A DNA stretch of 22,845 nt from Clostridiales bacterium (lineage in GTDB: Bacteria; Bacillota; Clostridia; Oscillospirales; Oscillospiraceae). The notes under the pieces are model-generated. The model was not told the DNA's origin. It saw nothing but the letters and a program-made list of their open reading frames with translations, and did no database searches. Both the position numbers and the translations under genes were made by a program. Shown here piece by piece: positions 14,619 to 21,784 of the stretch. The stretch covers positions 1 through 22,845 of the forward strand of contig JAJQAS010000285.1 of NCBI GenBank assembly GCA_021203685.1, in the 5' to 3' direction. Each line of letters begins with the position of its first letter. Position 1 is the stretch's first letter.

Positions 14619-16108
14619 CCGGCAAAGTGACGCTGGTTGGTGCGGGGCCGGGAGACCCTGGTCTGCTGACCCGGAAAGGAGAGGCTGCGCTGCGCTCGGC
14701 GGAGGTGGTCGTCTATGACCGGCTGGTCGCGCCGGAGCTGCTGGAGCTGCTGCCTCCCACGGCGGAGCGCATCAACGTGGGCAAGGAGGCCGACCATCAC
14801 CCGGTCCCCCAGTGGCGCACCAACGAGATTTTGCTGGAAAAGGCGCTGGAGGGCAAAAACGTTGTGCGGCTGAAAGGGGGAGACCCCTTCCTCTTCGGCC
14901 GCGGCGGGGAGGAGCTGGAGCTGCTGGCAGAGCGGCACATCCCCTTTGAGGTGGTGCCCGGCGTCACCTCCGCCCTGGCGGCCCCCGCCTACGGGGGTAT
15001 CCCCGTGACCCACCGGGACTTCGCCTCCTCGCTGCACATCGTTACCGGCCATGCAAAGGCCGGTTCTCATCTGCACATCAACTTCAAAGCCCTGGCGGAG
15101 GCCGGGGGGACCTGCGTGTTCCTGATGGGCGTCTCTGCGCTGGAGCGCATCTGCGGTGGCCTGCTGGATGCGGGTATGGGCGCAGACACCCCTGCCGCCG
15201 TGGTGGAACGTGGAACCCTGCCGACCCAGCGCAAGGTGGTCTCCACCCTGGGACGGCTGGCGGAAGAAGCCCGCCAGGCGGAGCTGCACAGTCCCGCCGT
15301 CATCGTGGTGGGGGAGGTGGTATCCCTTTCAGACCGGTTCGACTGGTTTGACGCGCCGCCCCTGAAAGGGCGCACCATCGTCGTCACCCGCCCCAAACGC
15401 CGGGCGGGGGCGCTGCGGAGCCGTTTGCACGAGTTGGGAGCCGATGTAGTGGACTACCCCTGTATTGAAACGCTCCCCCGACAGGAGAACCTGCCGTTGG
15501 AAGAGTGTCTCTCTCGTCTGCGCACCTTCGAGTGGGTGGCGTTCACCAGTTCCGCCGGGGTGGAGGTATTCTTCGACGCCCTCTGGCGGCAGGGGATGGA
15601 CGGCCGCGCGCTGAGCTGCGTGAAACTGGCGGCGATCGGCCCCTCCACCGCTCACGCGCTGGAGGAACGGCACCTGCGGGCGGACTATATGCCCCCGGTC
15701 TACGACACGGAGCATTTGGCCCTGGGTCTTGCAGAGCGGACAAAGGGTCCGGTGCTGCTGCCCCGGGCGGCCATGGGCAGCCCCATCCTGTCCCGGGTGC
15801 TGGCGGAGCAGGGGGTGGCGTTTACCGACGTGCCTGTCTACGACACCGTGTTTCCCGGTGAGCACGCAGTTGCCCTGCTGCCGCTGTTGGCGGCGGGGGA
15901 GACGTGGGTCACGTTCACCTCGGCCTCCACGGTGCGGGGATTTGTGGGTTCTCTGGAGCCAGGGACCGACCTGAGCCGGGTTTTGGGACTGTGCATTGGC
16001 CCCCAGACGGCGGCGGAGTGTGTCCGCCACGGCATTCGCACCCGCATTGCGCGGGAGGCGACAGTGCCCGCTCTGGTGGAGCTGATTCTGAACGCCGCAC
16101 AAGAGTGA
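14615..16108 (+). CDS. cobA-hemD: Uroporphyrinogen-III methyltransferase / synthase fusion
   Basis: A 497-residue two-domain enzyme. Residues about 1-245 are the SAM-dependent uroporphyrinogen-III C-methyltransferase: VTLVGAGPGDPGLLT, VVYDRLV, RLKGGDPFLFGRGGEE, VVPGVTSALAAPAYGGIPVTHR and the later VFLMGVSALE. Residues about 250-497 are uroporphyrinogen-III synthase (GRTIVVTRPKRRAGAL, FTSSAGVEVFF, AIGPSTAHALEE, VTFTSASTVRGF, CIGPQTAAE). Together they turn hydroxymethylbilane into uroporphyrinogen III and then precorrin-2, the entry to cobalamin and siroheme. The GTG start at 14615 overlaps the hemC stop and has AAGGAG 8 bases upstream. The fusion is common in Firmicutes. hemA, hemB and hemL are not in this window. 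Confidence 0.93.
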   Translation: MTGKVTLVGAGPGDPGLLTRKGEAALRSAEVVVYDRLVAPELLELLPPTAERINVGKEADHHPVPQWRTNEILLEKALEGKNVVRLKGGDPFLFGRGGEELELLAERHIPFEVVPGVTSALAAPAYGGIPVTHRDFASSLHIVTGHAKAGSHLHINFKALAEAGGTCVFLMGVSALERICGGLLDAGMGADTPAAVVERGTLPTQRKVVSTLGRLAEEARQAELHSPAVIVVGEVVSLSDRFDWFDAPPLKGRTIVVTRPKRRAGALRSRLHELGADVVDYPCIETLPRQENLPLEECLSRLRTFEWVAFTSSAGVEVFFDALWRQGMDGRALSCVKLAAIGPSTAHALEERHLRADYMPPVYDTEHLALGLAERTKGPVLLPRAAMGSPILSRVLAEQGVAFTDVPVYDTVFPGEHAVALLPLLAAGETWVTFTSASTVRGFVGSLEPGTDLSRVLGLCIGPQTAAECVRHGIRTRIAREATVPALVELILNAAQE

Positions 16109-16121
16109 ATTGGAAAAACAG

Positions 16122-16167
16122 CAAAGACCGTACCGGACCATTGTCATCCGATACGGCCTTTGTTTTG
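16122..16167. terminator. Bidirectional terminator between cobA-hemD and the penicillin-binding protein
   Basis: Arms 16122-16137 and 16147-16162 pair over 16 positions with two mismatches (CAAAGACCGTACCGGA against TCCGATACGGCCTTTG). It is followed by TTTTG on the + strand and, on the - strand, by CTGTTTTTCC, so it suits both convergent transcripts. Confidence 0.75.
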
Positions 16168-16202
16168 TGTGCAGAGAAACGCCGCTTTTTCGGTGGGAAA
16201 TT

Positions 16203-18659
16203 TCACTCCTCGCTGTCTTCGTTGCCTTCGGAATCGTCCGGCTCTTCCTCCGTCGAATCGGAGTTCTCTGAGCTGTTTTCCTGCTGCGTTTCCTGGGTGG
16301 TTTCTTCTGTGGTCTGGCTCTCTTCTTTCTCGGAGCTTTGGTTCTGGCTGCTGCCGCTCTCTGTCTGGGTGGTGGTCTCCTGCTGTGTCTCGGATTCCGT
16401 TTCGGTCTCAGTCTCCGCTTCCTCGGCAGCGTTTTCCGCATCCTCGTCCTCGTCGTCATTGGAGGAGCTGCTCTTTTTGGAGCTGGAGGATTTGCCGCAG
16501 GTGCAGGTATAGGCGGGTTCATCCCCCGAAAGGAACAGCGCAGTCCGGGTGCCGGAGCTCTTACTGGTGGCCACGCCGCCGCAGTTGGTGCAATAGGTCA
16601 CCGCTGTGGAAACCATGTCCCCGTTGAAGCCGATATCCTCCTGTCCGCTGCTGACCAGGCTCATCACCTGCTGCCAGAGCACGACGGCGGGGTTAGAGAC
16701 GGAGCTTATCTTGCTGGCGCTGTCGTAGCCGGTCCAGACGGCGGCGGTGTAGTAGGGGGTGTAGCCCACGAACCAGCGGTCATAGTCGTCGTCGGTGGTG
16801 CCGGTCTTGCCGGCCACGCTCATGCCGTCGATGGCGGCGTTGGTGCCGGTGCCTTCGGTGACAACGGACTCCAGCATCTCGGTCATATAGAAGCAGGTGG
16901 CAGTGCTGAGAATGGCCTCGCCTGTGCCCTGGCCGGTGATGGTCGCGTTGCCGTCGCTGTCCACGTCCACGCTGTAGCCCTCAGTTTGCAGCAGGACCTC
17001 CCCCTCGCTGTTGACCACTGCGGTATAGAGGTAAGGGGAAATATACACGCCGTCCCGGGCGAAGGTGGCGTAGGCCGCCGCCATCTCATAGGTGGAGACG
17101 CCGTTGGTCAGGCCGCCCAGGGCCAGGGGGGAGTAGTCCACGTCGCTGTAGACCTTGCCGGAGGTACCCACATAGTTGTCCACCAGACTGCTGAGCTGGA
17201 ACTTCTCGGTCAGGAAGTTATAGGAGTTCCGCGTGCCCACCATGTCCAGCACCTTCACCGCCACGGTGTTCAGCGACTGGGCCACAGCGTACATGACATC
17301 CACGTTGCCGGAGTACCCCCCGTGGGAGTTTTTGGGCCAGCCGTCCTCAAAGGCGGAGTCCTCCACGATGGTGTTGGGCAGGATATCGCCGCTTTCCAGC
17401 GCCTGGGAGTAGACGGACAGCGGCTTGATGGAGGAACCCGGCTGCCGAACCGTGTCGGTGGCCCGGTTCCAGATACGGTTACCCGTTTTTTCGCCCACGC
17501 CGCCGGCCAGGGCCACCACCGCGCCGGTCTCGTTGTCCACCACGGTGATGGCGGACTGGAGCTGGTCGCCCCCGGAGGATTCCATGCCGGAGACGTTTTC
17601 GGTGTCGGTGTAGATCTCATCCACATCGGCCTGAATGTCCGGGTCCAGGCAGGAGTAGATTTTTAACCCGCCGGAGAACACCAGCTGGTTGGCGGTGGAC
17701 TCGTCGTAGCCGTAGGTGTCCACCAGGTCGTTGATGACCTGCTTGATGACGGCGTCGGTGTACCAGCTGTAGTAGTCGCCGCTGGAGCTGCTGTCATCGC
17801 TCTCCGTGGAGCCGGAGGTGAACACGATCTCCTCGGCAATGGCGGCGTCCCGCTCCTCCTCGGTGATATACCCCTGGTCACACATCTGCTCCAGCACCAG
17901 GGTCCGCCGCTCCAGGTTGTTCTCCGGGTGGTTGTAGGGGTCGTAGAGGGAGGGATTGTTGGTGATAGAAATGAGCGCGGCACACTCCGCCAGGTCCAGG
18001 TCGCCCACGTCCTTGCCGAAGTACTTCTGAGCGGCAGTCTTAACGCCGTAACAGCCCCGGCCCAGGTAGATCTCGTTGAGGTACCACTCCAGGATCTCTT
18101 CCTTGGTGTGGTTTTTTTCGTATTCCAGCGCCTCAAAGATCTCTATGATCTTTCGGCGCACCGTCACCTCGTCCTGCTGGGTCAGGTTTTTGATGAGCTG
18201 CTGGGTGATGGTGCTGCCCCCCTGGATGCTCTGGCCGGTGAACATATAGACCACCGCCGCCGCCGTCCGTTTCCAGTCCACGCCGTTGTGCTGGTAGAAC
18301 CGCTTGTCCTCGATGGCAACAGTGGCGTTGAGCAGGTTCTCCGGGATGTCCTCGTAAGAGACCCACTCCCGGTTCTCGGAGGCGTAGAGGGTTTGCAGCG
18401 TCTCATAGTCACCGGTGTCTTCGTCATAGTAATAGATGACGCTGGAGAGGTCGGTGGTGCTGGCCAGCAGCGACACGTTGGAGCTGGCGACCTCCGGCAA
18501 AATGACATCCTGGACGTAGGCCGCGCCGTAGCAGCACAGGATGGCCACTGTAGTCGCGCCGATGAGGATCAGGGTCCCGAACACCAGGCCGAACCACTTG
18601 AAAAAGGTTTTGACCGGGCTGCGTTTTCGCTTTTGGGGCTGTGAAGAATGTTGCTTCAA
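16203..18659 (-). CDS. Class A penicillin-binding protein (PBP1A-type)
   Basis: A bifunctional peptidoglycan synthase of 818 residues, counting from a TTG at 18659. That start was chosen because AGGAAGGTG (18668-18676) lies 8 bases upstream; the in-frame GTG at 18707 has no such site. Order: a basic cytoplasmic head, a membrane anchor (about 19-47), a GT51 transglycosylase domain with VAIEDKRFYQH (catalytic Glu117), GGSTITQQLIKN and YLNEIYLGRGCYGV, then a transpeptidase domain with the nucleophile Ser409 in PGSSIKPL, SLN (462-464) and KTGT (618-621). After it come CxxC (690-693) and CTC (719-721), then a tail of about 97 residues almost entirely Ser, Glu, Asp, Thr and Gln. It polymerises and crosslinks lipid II products outside the membrane. 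It is alone on its strand, next to ddl and murF. Confidence 0.93.
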   Translation of the reverse strand: MKQHSSQPQKRKRSPVKTFFKWFGLVFGTLILIGATTVAILCCYGAAYVQDVILPEVASSNVSLLASTTDLSSVIYYYDEDTGDYETLQTLYASENREWVSYEDIPENLLNATVAIEDKRFYQHNGVDWKRTAAAVVYMFTGQSIQGGSTITQQLIKNLTQQDEVTVRRKIIEIFEALEYEKNHTKEEILEWYLNEIYLGRGCYGVKTAAQKYFGKDVGDLDLAECAALISITNNPSLYDPYNHPENNLERRTLVLEQMCDQGYITEEERDAAIAEEIVFTSGSTESDDSSSSGDYYSWYTDAVIKQVINDLVDTYGYDESTANQLVFSGGLKIYSCLDPDIQADVDEIYTDTENVSGMESSGGDQLQSAITVVDNETGAVVALAGGVGEKTGNRIWNRATDTVRQPGSSIKPLSVYSQALESGDILPNTIVEDSAFEDGWPKNSHGGYSGNVDVMYAVAQSLNTVAVKVLDMVGTRNSYNFLTEKFQLSSLVDNYVGTSGKVYSDVDYSPLALGGLTNGVSTYEMAAAYATFARDGVYISPYLYTAVVNSEGEVLLQTEGYSVDVDSDGNATITGQGTGEAILSTATCFYMTEMLESVVTEGTGTNAAIDGMSVAGKTGTTDDDYDRWFVGYTPYYTAAVWTGYDSASKISSVSNPAVVLWQQVMSLVSSGQEDIGFNGDMVSTAVTYCTNCGGVATSKSSGTRTALFLSGDEPAYTCTCGKSSSSKKSSSSNDDEDEDAENAAEEAETETETESETQQETTTQTESGSSQNQSSEKEESQTTEETTQETQQENSSENSDSTEEEPDDSEGNEDSEE

Positions 18660-18730
18660 TGGAAATTCACCTTCCTGAACTGCGGGTCGTTGGTTGAAAA
18701 GCGCCACGGCGCTGCTTCAAAGAGGGTCCT

Positions 18731-18748
18731 GTGGAGCCTTCACTCCAC
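18731..18748. promoter_or_regulatory. Inverted repeat at the penicillin-binding protein promoter
   Basis: GTGGAG (18731-18736) and CTCCAC (18743-18748) form a perfect 6-base inverted repeat around six bases. It overlaps the -10 box and likely transcription start, so a repressor site is possible. A further inverted repeat (TTGAA...AGCGCC / GGCGCT...TTCAA, 18694-18720) lies just downstream in the leader. Confidence 0.4.
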
Positions 18749-18776
18749 TATATCTTTATCTGACTATCCCTTTGAA
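18747..18776 (-). promoter_or_regulatory. Candidate promoter of the penicillin-binding protein gene
   Basis: On the - strand TTCAAA (18776-18771), an 18-base spacer and TATAGT (18752-18747). The -35 box is poor and the -10 box good. The leader to the TTG start would be about 80 bases and holds the 18694-18720 hairpin. Confidence 0.45.
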
Positions 18777-18793
18777 TCAGCCGCGTTATTTTG

Positions 18794-18957
18794 AGTGGCT
18801 AGTGATTAGTGGTTAGAAAAAAGTGCTTCTAATAGAAATTCCAAATCTGTCGTACAAAACTGACATCAGACGACAAGCACTATCCCCTCTTGCCTCCCCT
18901 GAAAGGGCAGGGAGGGGCAAAGCCCCGGAAGTGCCGCTTGACGGCGGAGGGGTTTCC
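18794..18957. repeat. Composite intergenic element with long-range pairing and GC-rich hairpins
   Basis: This gene-free stretch has three parts. (a) A GGCTAGTGATTAGTGGTTAG motif (about 18798-18817), of the same style as the TTAG repeats near 7190. (b) AGTGCTT (about 18821-18827) and TGTCGT (about 18848-18853) that match in reverse complement the single block ACGACAAGCACT (about 18870-18881), so the left arm looks split by about 20 bases. (c) A GC-rich part with TGCCTCCC/GGGAGGGGCA and related inverted segments (about 18890-18957). No open frame with coding character was seen. It resembles the small palindromic intergenic repeats of Clostridia. Confidence 0.45.
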
Positions 18958-19073
18958 AACGCATGGCTGAGTAAAAGGTATAACCAATATCTTTATTATA
19001 ACACGGCTGTCAACGGCTCAGCCGGGCCATTTTCCGCGGCCGCACAGCCGCCGCGAACCCCCTGATTTTTCGG

Positions 19074-19102
19074 TTGTGTTACGCTTCCCAGTGTGCTATA
19101 CT
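19074..19102 (+). promoter_or_regulatory. ddl-murF promoter
   Basis: TTGTGT (19074-19079), a 17-base spacer and TATACT (19097-19102) with an extended -10 TG two bases ahead. Transcription would start near 19109, giving a leader of about 150 bases before ddl. Confidence 0.7.
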
Positions 19103-19109
19103 ATAAACT

Positions 19110-19262
19110 GTATGCGAAAAAAGGTATACGAATCGAATGGCAGCGGACGACATCGGACGTTCCCCGGCGAAGGGGGCGCACAAGTCTCTCTTTCCAGTTC
19201 CGTTCTGGGCGGAACAAAGGGAAAACGCTGCCTGATCTCCCTCGCAAAGGAGTTTTAACAGT
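19110..19262 (+). promoter_or_regulatory. ddl 5' leader
   Basis: About 150 transcribed bases. A hairpin GTTCCG/CGGAAC (19197-19202 with 19210-19215) is visible, but no terminator-like U-tract and no T-box signature. An open frame of 48 codons runs from an ATG at 19112, almost at the predicted transcript start, to a TAA at 19256-19258, just before ddl; it lacks a ribosome binding site and its composition gives no support for a real protein. Confidence 0.35.
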
Positions 19263-20309
19263 ATGAAAATCGTTGTTTTAGCGGGAGGACTCAGCGACGA
19301 GCGCAACGTCTCCCTGTCCTCCGGCGTGTTGGTGGCGGAGGCCCTGCGGGGCCGGGGCCATCAGGTGGCCCTGGTGGACCTGTACCTGGGCATTGAGGAC
19401 GAGACCCAGTCCCTGGAGGCCCTGTTCCAGGCCCCGCTGCCCCAACACTGGAAGAAGGTCTCCCGGCAGGCCCCGGACCTGGCGGCGCTGAAGGCGTCCC
19501 GGCAGTGGAAGAGTGACAGCCTCTTTGGCAAGGGCGTGCTGGAGCTGTGCCGCCTGGCGGACATCGTCTTTCTGGCCCTCCACGGGGCCTGCGGCGAGGA
19601 CGGGCGAATCCAGGCCACCCTGGAGACCCTGGGCATCCCTTTCACCGGTACCGGGTTCCTGGCGGCGGCCATCGCCATGGACAAGGACCTGACCAAAAAG
19701 CTGGTCATCCCCACCGGGGTCCAGACCCCCGCATGGGAGAAGGTCACTTATACCCCGGCGGATATCCCCGCCATTGCTGCCCGGACCACCCTCCCTGTGG
19801 TGGTGAAGCCCCTGGCCTCCGGCAGCTCCATCGGCGTGGCCATCGCCAGCTCCAAAGAGGAACTGGTACAGGCCCTGGAGAACTGTATTCCCCTGGGGGC
19901 CAGCGTGGTGCTGGAGCAGTATGTCTCCGGGCGGGAGATCCAGGTGGCCTACCTGGTAGACCGGGCGCTGCCCTCCATCGAGATCATCCCCAAAACCGGC
20001 TTCTACGACTACGAGAACAAGTACCAGCCCGGCGCGGCGGAGGAGGTCACCCCGGCCCCCATCCCGGCGGAGTGGGAGCGCCGTCTGCGGGAGGACACCG
20101 AGAAGGTGTTCCGTGCCGTGGGCATGGCGGTGTATGCCCGGGCGGATTTTATCGTCACCGAGGACGGCACCCCCTGGTTTTTGGAGATCAACACCCTGCC
20201 CGGCATGACCCCCACCAGCCTGGTACCCCAGGAGGCCGCCGTGGTGGGCATCAGCTACGGCGAGCTGTGCGAAACCATCGTCAACGAGTCCCTGCGCATC
20301 AGGGGCTGA
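19263..20309 (+). CDS. ddl: D-alanine--D-alanine ligase
   Basis: A 348-residue ATP-grasp ligase that makes D-Ala-D-Ala for the pentapeptide. Visible are the N-terminal VVLAGGLSDERNVSLSSG (Glu13 and Ser motif), FLALHGACGEDGRIQ, PVVVKPLASGSSIGV, VLEQYVSGREIQVAYL, the omega-loop segment TGFYDYENKYQPGAAEE and the metal-binding FLEINTLPGMTPTS. The Tyr-containing YDYENKY loop is of the D-Ala-D-Ala type, with nothing pointing to VanA-like D-lactate or VanC-like D-serine ligases. AAAGGAG lies 8 bases before the ATG. It is followed after 18 bases by murF, which uses its product. Confidence 0.95.
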   Translation: MKIVVLAGGLSDERNVSLSSGVLVAEALRGRGHQVALVDLYLGIEDETQSLEALFQAPLPQHWKKVSRQAPDLAALKASRQWKSDSLFGKGVLELCRLADIVFLALHGACGEDGRIQATLETLGIPFTGTGFLAAAIAMDKDLTKKLVIPTGVQTPAWEKVTYTPADIPAIAARTTLPVVVKPLASGSSIGVAIASSKEELVQALENCIPLGASVVLEQYVSGREIQVAYLVDRALPSIEIIPKTGFYDYENKYQPGAAEEVTPAPIPAEWERRLREDTEKVFRAVGMAVYARADFIVTEDGTPWFLEINTLPGMTPTSLVPQEAAVVGISYGELCETIVNESLRIRG

Positions 20310-20327
20310 CCGGGACAGGAGGAGAAA

Positions 20328-21719
20328 ATGGAAGCCATTACCCTGCGGGAAATCGTCGAGGCCGTCCACGGCAAACTGCTGGGCAGCTATCGCAACCTGA
20401 ACATTCTGGTCAGCTCGGTGGACACCGACAGCCGGGCCATGAGCCGTGGCGCGCTGTTCGTCCCCCTGGTGGGAGAGCGGTTCGACGGCCACACCTACAT
20501 CACCAAGGCGCTGTCATCCGGCGCAGTCGGGACGCTGACCGCCGTGGAGTTGAACCACTACGACCCGGACAAGTTTTATATTAAAGTTGAGGACACCACC
20601 CTGGCCCTGGGCGACCTGGCCCGGTACTACCGCCACAAGTTCCAGGTGAAGGTGGTGGGCGTCACCGGCAGCGTGGGCAAGACCACCACCAAGGACATGA
20701 TCGCCGCCGTGTTGGGGGAGCGGTTCCGGGTGTTGAAAACCGAGGGCAACTTCAACAACAACATCGGCGTCCCCAAGACCCTGTTCCGGCTGGACAGCCA
20801 GCATGAGGTGGCCGTGGTAGAGATGGGCATGAACCACCTGGGGGAAATCGACTACCTGACCAAAATCGTCTGCCCGGACGTAGCGGTCATCACCAACATC
20901 GGCGACGCCCACATCGAAAACCTGGGCAGCCGGGAAAACACTCTCCGGGCCAAGAGCGAGATCTTCAACGGCATGACCGGCAAGGGCGCGGCTATCCTCA
21001 ACGGCGACGACCCATTGTTGAGAACGCTGGAGGGCAAGCTCCGCCAGCAGATCATGTGGTACGGCGCGGAGGAGGGGAACACCTTCCGCTGCGTCCGCCT
21101 GGACGAAAACTACGACGACCAAATGGTCATGGAGGTCAAGGCCCCTCAGGACAGCTGGAAGCAGACCATCCCCGGCCTGGGCAGCTATATGATCTACTCG
21201 GTCCTCTCTGCCAGCGCCGTGGGCAGCTGGTTCGGCATGACCACCGAGGAAATTCGCCGGGGCGTCACCGCCTTTGTCCCCACCCGGATGCGGATGGACA
21301 TCATCCACCGGGGGGAGGGCATCACCATCCTCAACGACACCTACAACGCCAATCCCCAGTCCATGCGGGCGGCGGTGGACGTGCTGTCCAAGTTCTCCGG
21401 CGGCAAGCGCATCGCCGTGCTGGGGGATATGCTGGAGCTGGGTTCCCTCGGCCCCACCCTCCACGAGGGCGTGGGTCGCTTTGTGGGGCAGTGCGGCATC
21501 GACATCCTCATCGCCGTGGGCGACCTGGCGGAAAATATCTACAACGGCGCGGCGGAGTACCCCGGGACGGAGTGCTATGCCCGCCCCACGAAGGAGGAGG
21601 CCAGGGCTGTGCTGGATCAGGTGGTCAAGCCCGGCTGCACGGTGCTGTGCAAGGCCAGCCGGGGTATGAAAATGGAGGAGCTGGTGGAGTACATCAAGGG
21701 CATCACCAGCGAAGCATAA
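20328..21719 (+). CDS. murF: UDP-N-acetylmuramoyl-tripeptide--D-alanyl-D-alanine ligase
   Basis: A 463-residue Mur ligase that joins D-Ala-D-Ala to the UDP-MurNAc tripeptide. The N-terminal domain has SSVDTDSRAMSRGALFVPLVGERFDGH; the ATPase domain has VVGVTGSVGKTTTKDM (109-124), LKTEGNFNNNIGVPKTLFRL and AVVEMGMNHLGEID, all diagnostic for MurF; the C-terminal domain has TILNDTYNANPQSMRAAVDVL and AVLGDMLELG. Its ribosome binding site is AGGAGG, 6 bases from the ATG. It is second in the ddl operon, and there is no terminator between it and the ABC-F gene. Confidence 0.95.
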   Translation: MEAITLREIVEAVHGKLLGSYRNLNILVSSVDTDSRAMSRGALFVPLVGERFDGHTYITKALSSGAVGTLTAVELNHYDPDKFYIKVEDTTLALGDLARYYRHKFQVKVVGVTGSVGKTTTKDMIAAVLGERFRVLKTEGNFNNNIGVPKTLFRLDSQHEVAVVEMGMNHLGEIDYLTKIVCPDVAVITNIGDAHIENLGSRENTLRAKSEIFNGMTGKGAAILNGDDPLLRTLEGKLRQQIMWYGAEEGNTFRCVRLDENYDDQMVMEVKAPQDSWKQTIPGLGSYMIYSVLSASAVGSWFGMTTEEIRRGVTAFVPTRMRMDIIHRGEGITILNDTYNANPQSMRAAVDVLSKFSGGKRIAVLGDMLELGSLGPTLHEGVGRFVGQCGIDILIAVGDLAENIYNGAAEYPGTECYARPTKEEARAVLDQVVKPGCTVLCKASRGMKMEELVEYIKGITSEA

Positions 21720-21750
21720 CAAAACAACGCTGTGAGGTAAATGTACTTTA

Positions 21751-21784
21751 CAGGATGAAAATGGTGGTAGAAAAGACAAAATGA
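21751..21784 (+). other. Mini-ORFs ahead of the ABC-F gene
   Basis: In the 61-base murF/ABC-F gap, GAGG precedes a 5-codon frame (ATG at 21740, MYFTG). Its TGA overlaps the ATG of a 9-codon frame (MKMVVEKTK), whose own TGA overlaps the ABC-F ATG. No strong ribosome binding site sits directly before the ABC-F ATG, so ribosomes could reach it by reinitiation along this chain. This is a reading of start/stop overlaps only. Confidence 0.3.

Noticed and set aside
18660..18707. GTG at 18707 as the start of the penicillin-binding protein
   Set aside because: It has no ribosome binding site, whereas the in-frame TTG at 18659 has AGGAAGGTG at ideal spacing and gives a normal short basic head.
18995..19000. 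Perfect TATAAT on the - strand as a second penicillin-binding protein promoter
   Set aside because: The only TTGACA nearby is 7 bases away and nothing resembling a -35 box lies at 16-18 bases, so it was not called.
19110..19262. T-box or other riboswitch in the ddl leader
   Set aside because: No T-box antiterminator sequence, specifier loop or terminator hairpin with a U-tract was seen.
19263..20309. VanA- or VanC-type resistance ligase
   Set aside because: The omega-loop YDYENKY and the murF neighbour fit the housekeeping D-Ala-D-Ala ligase; no vanH, vanX or vanT gene is present.
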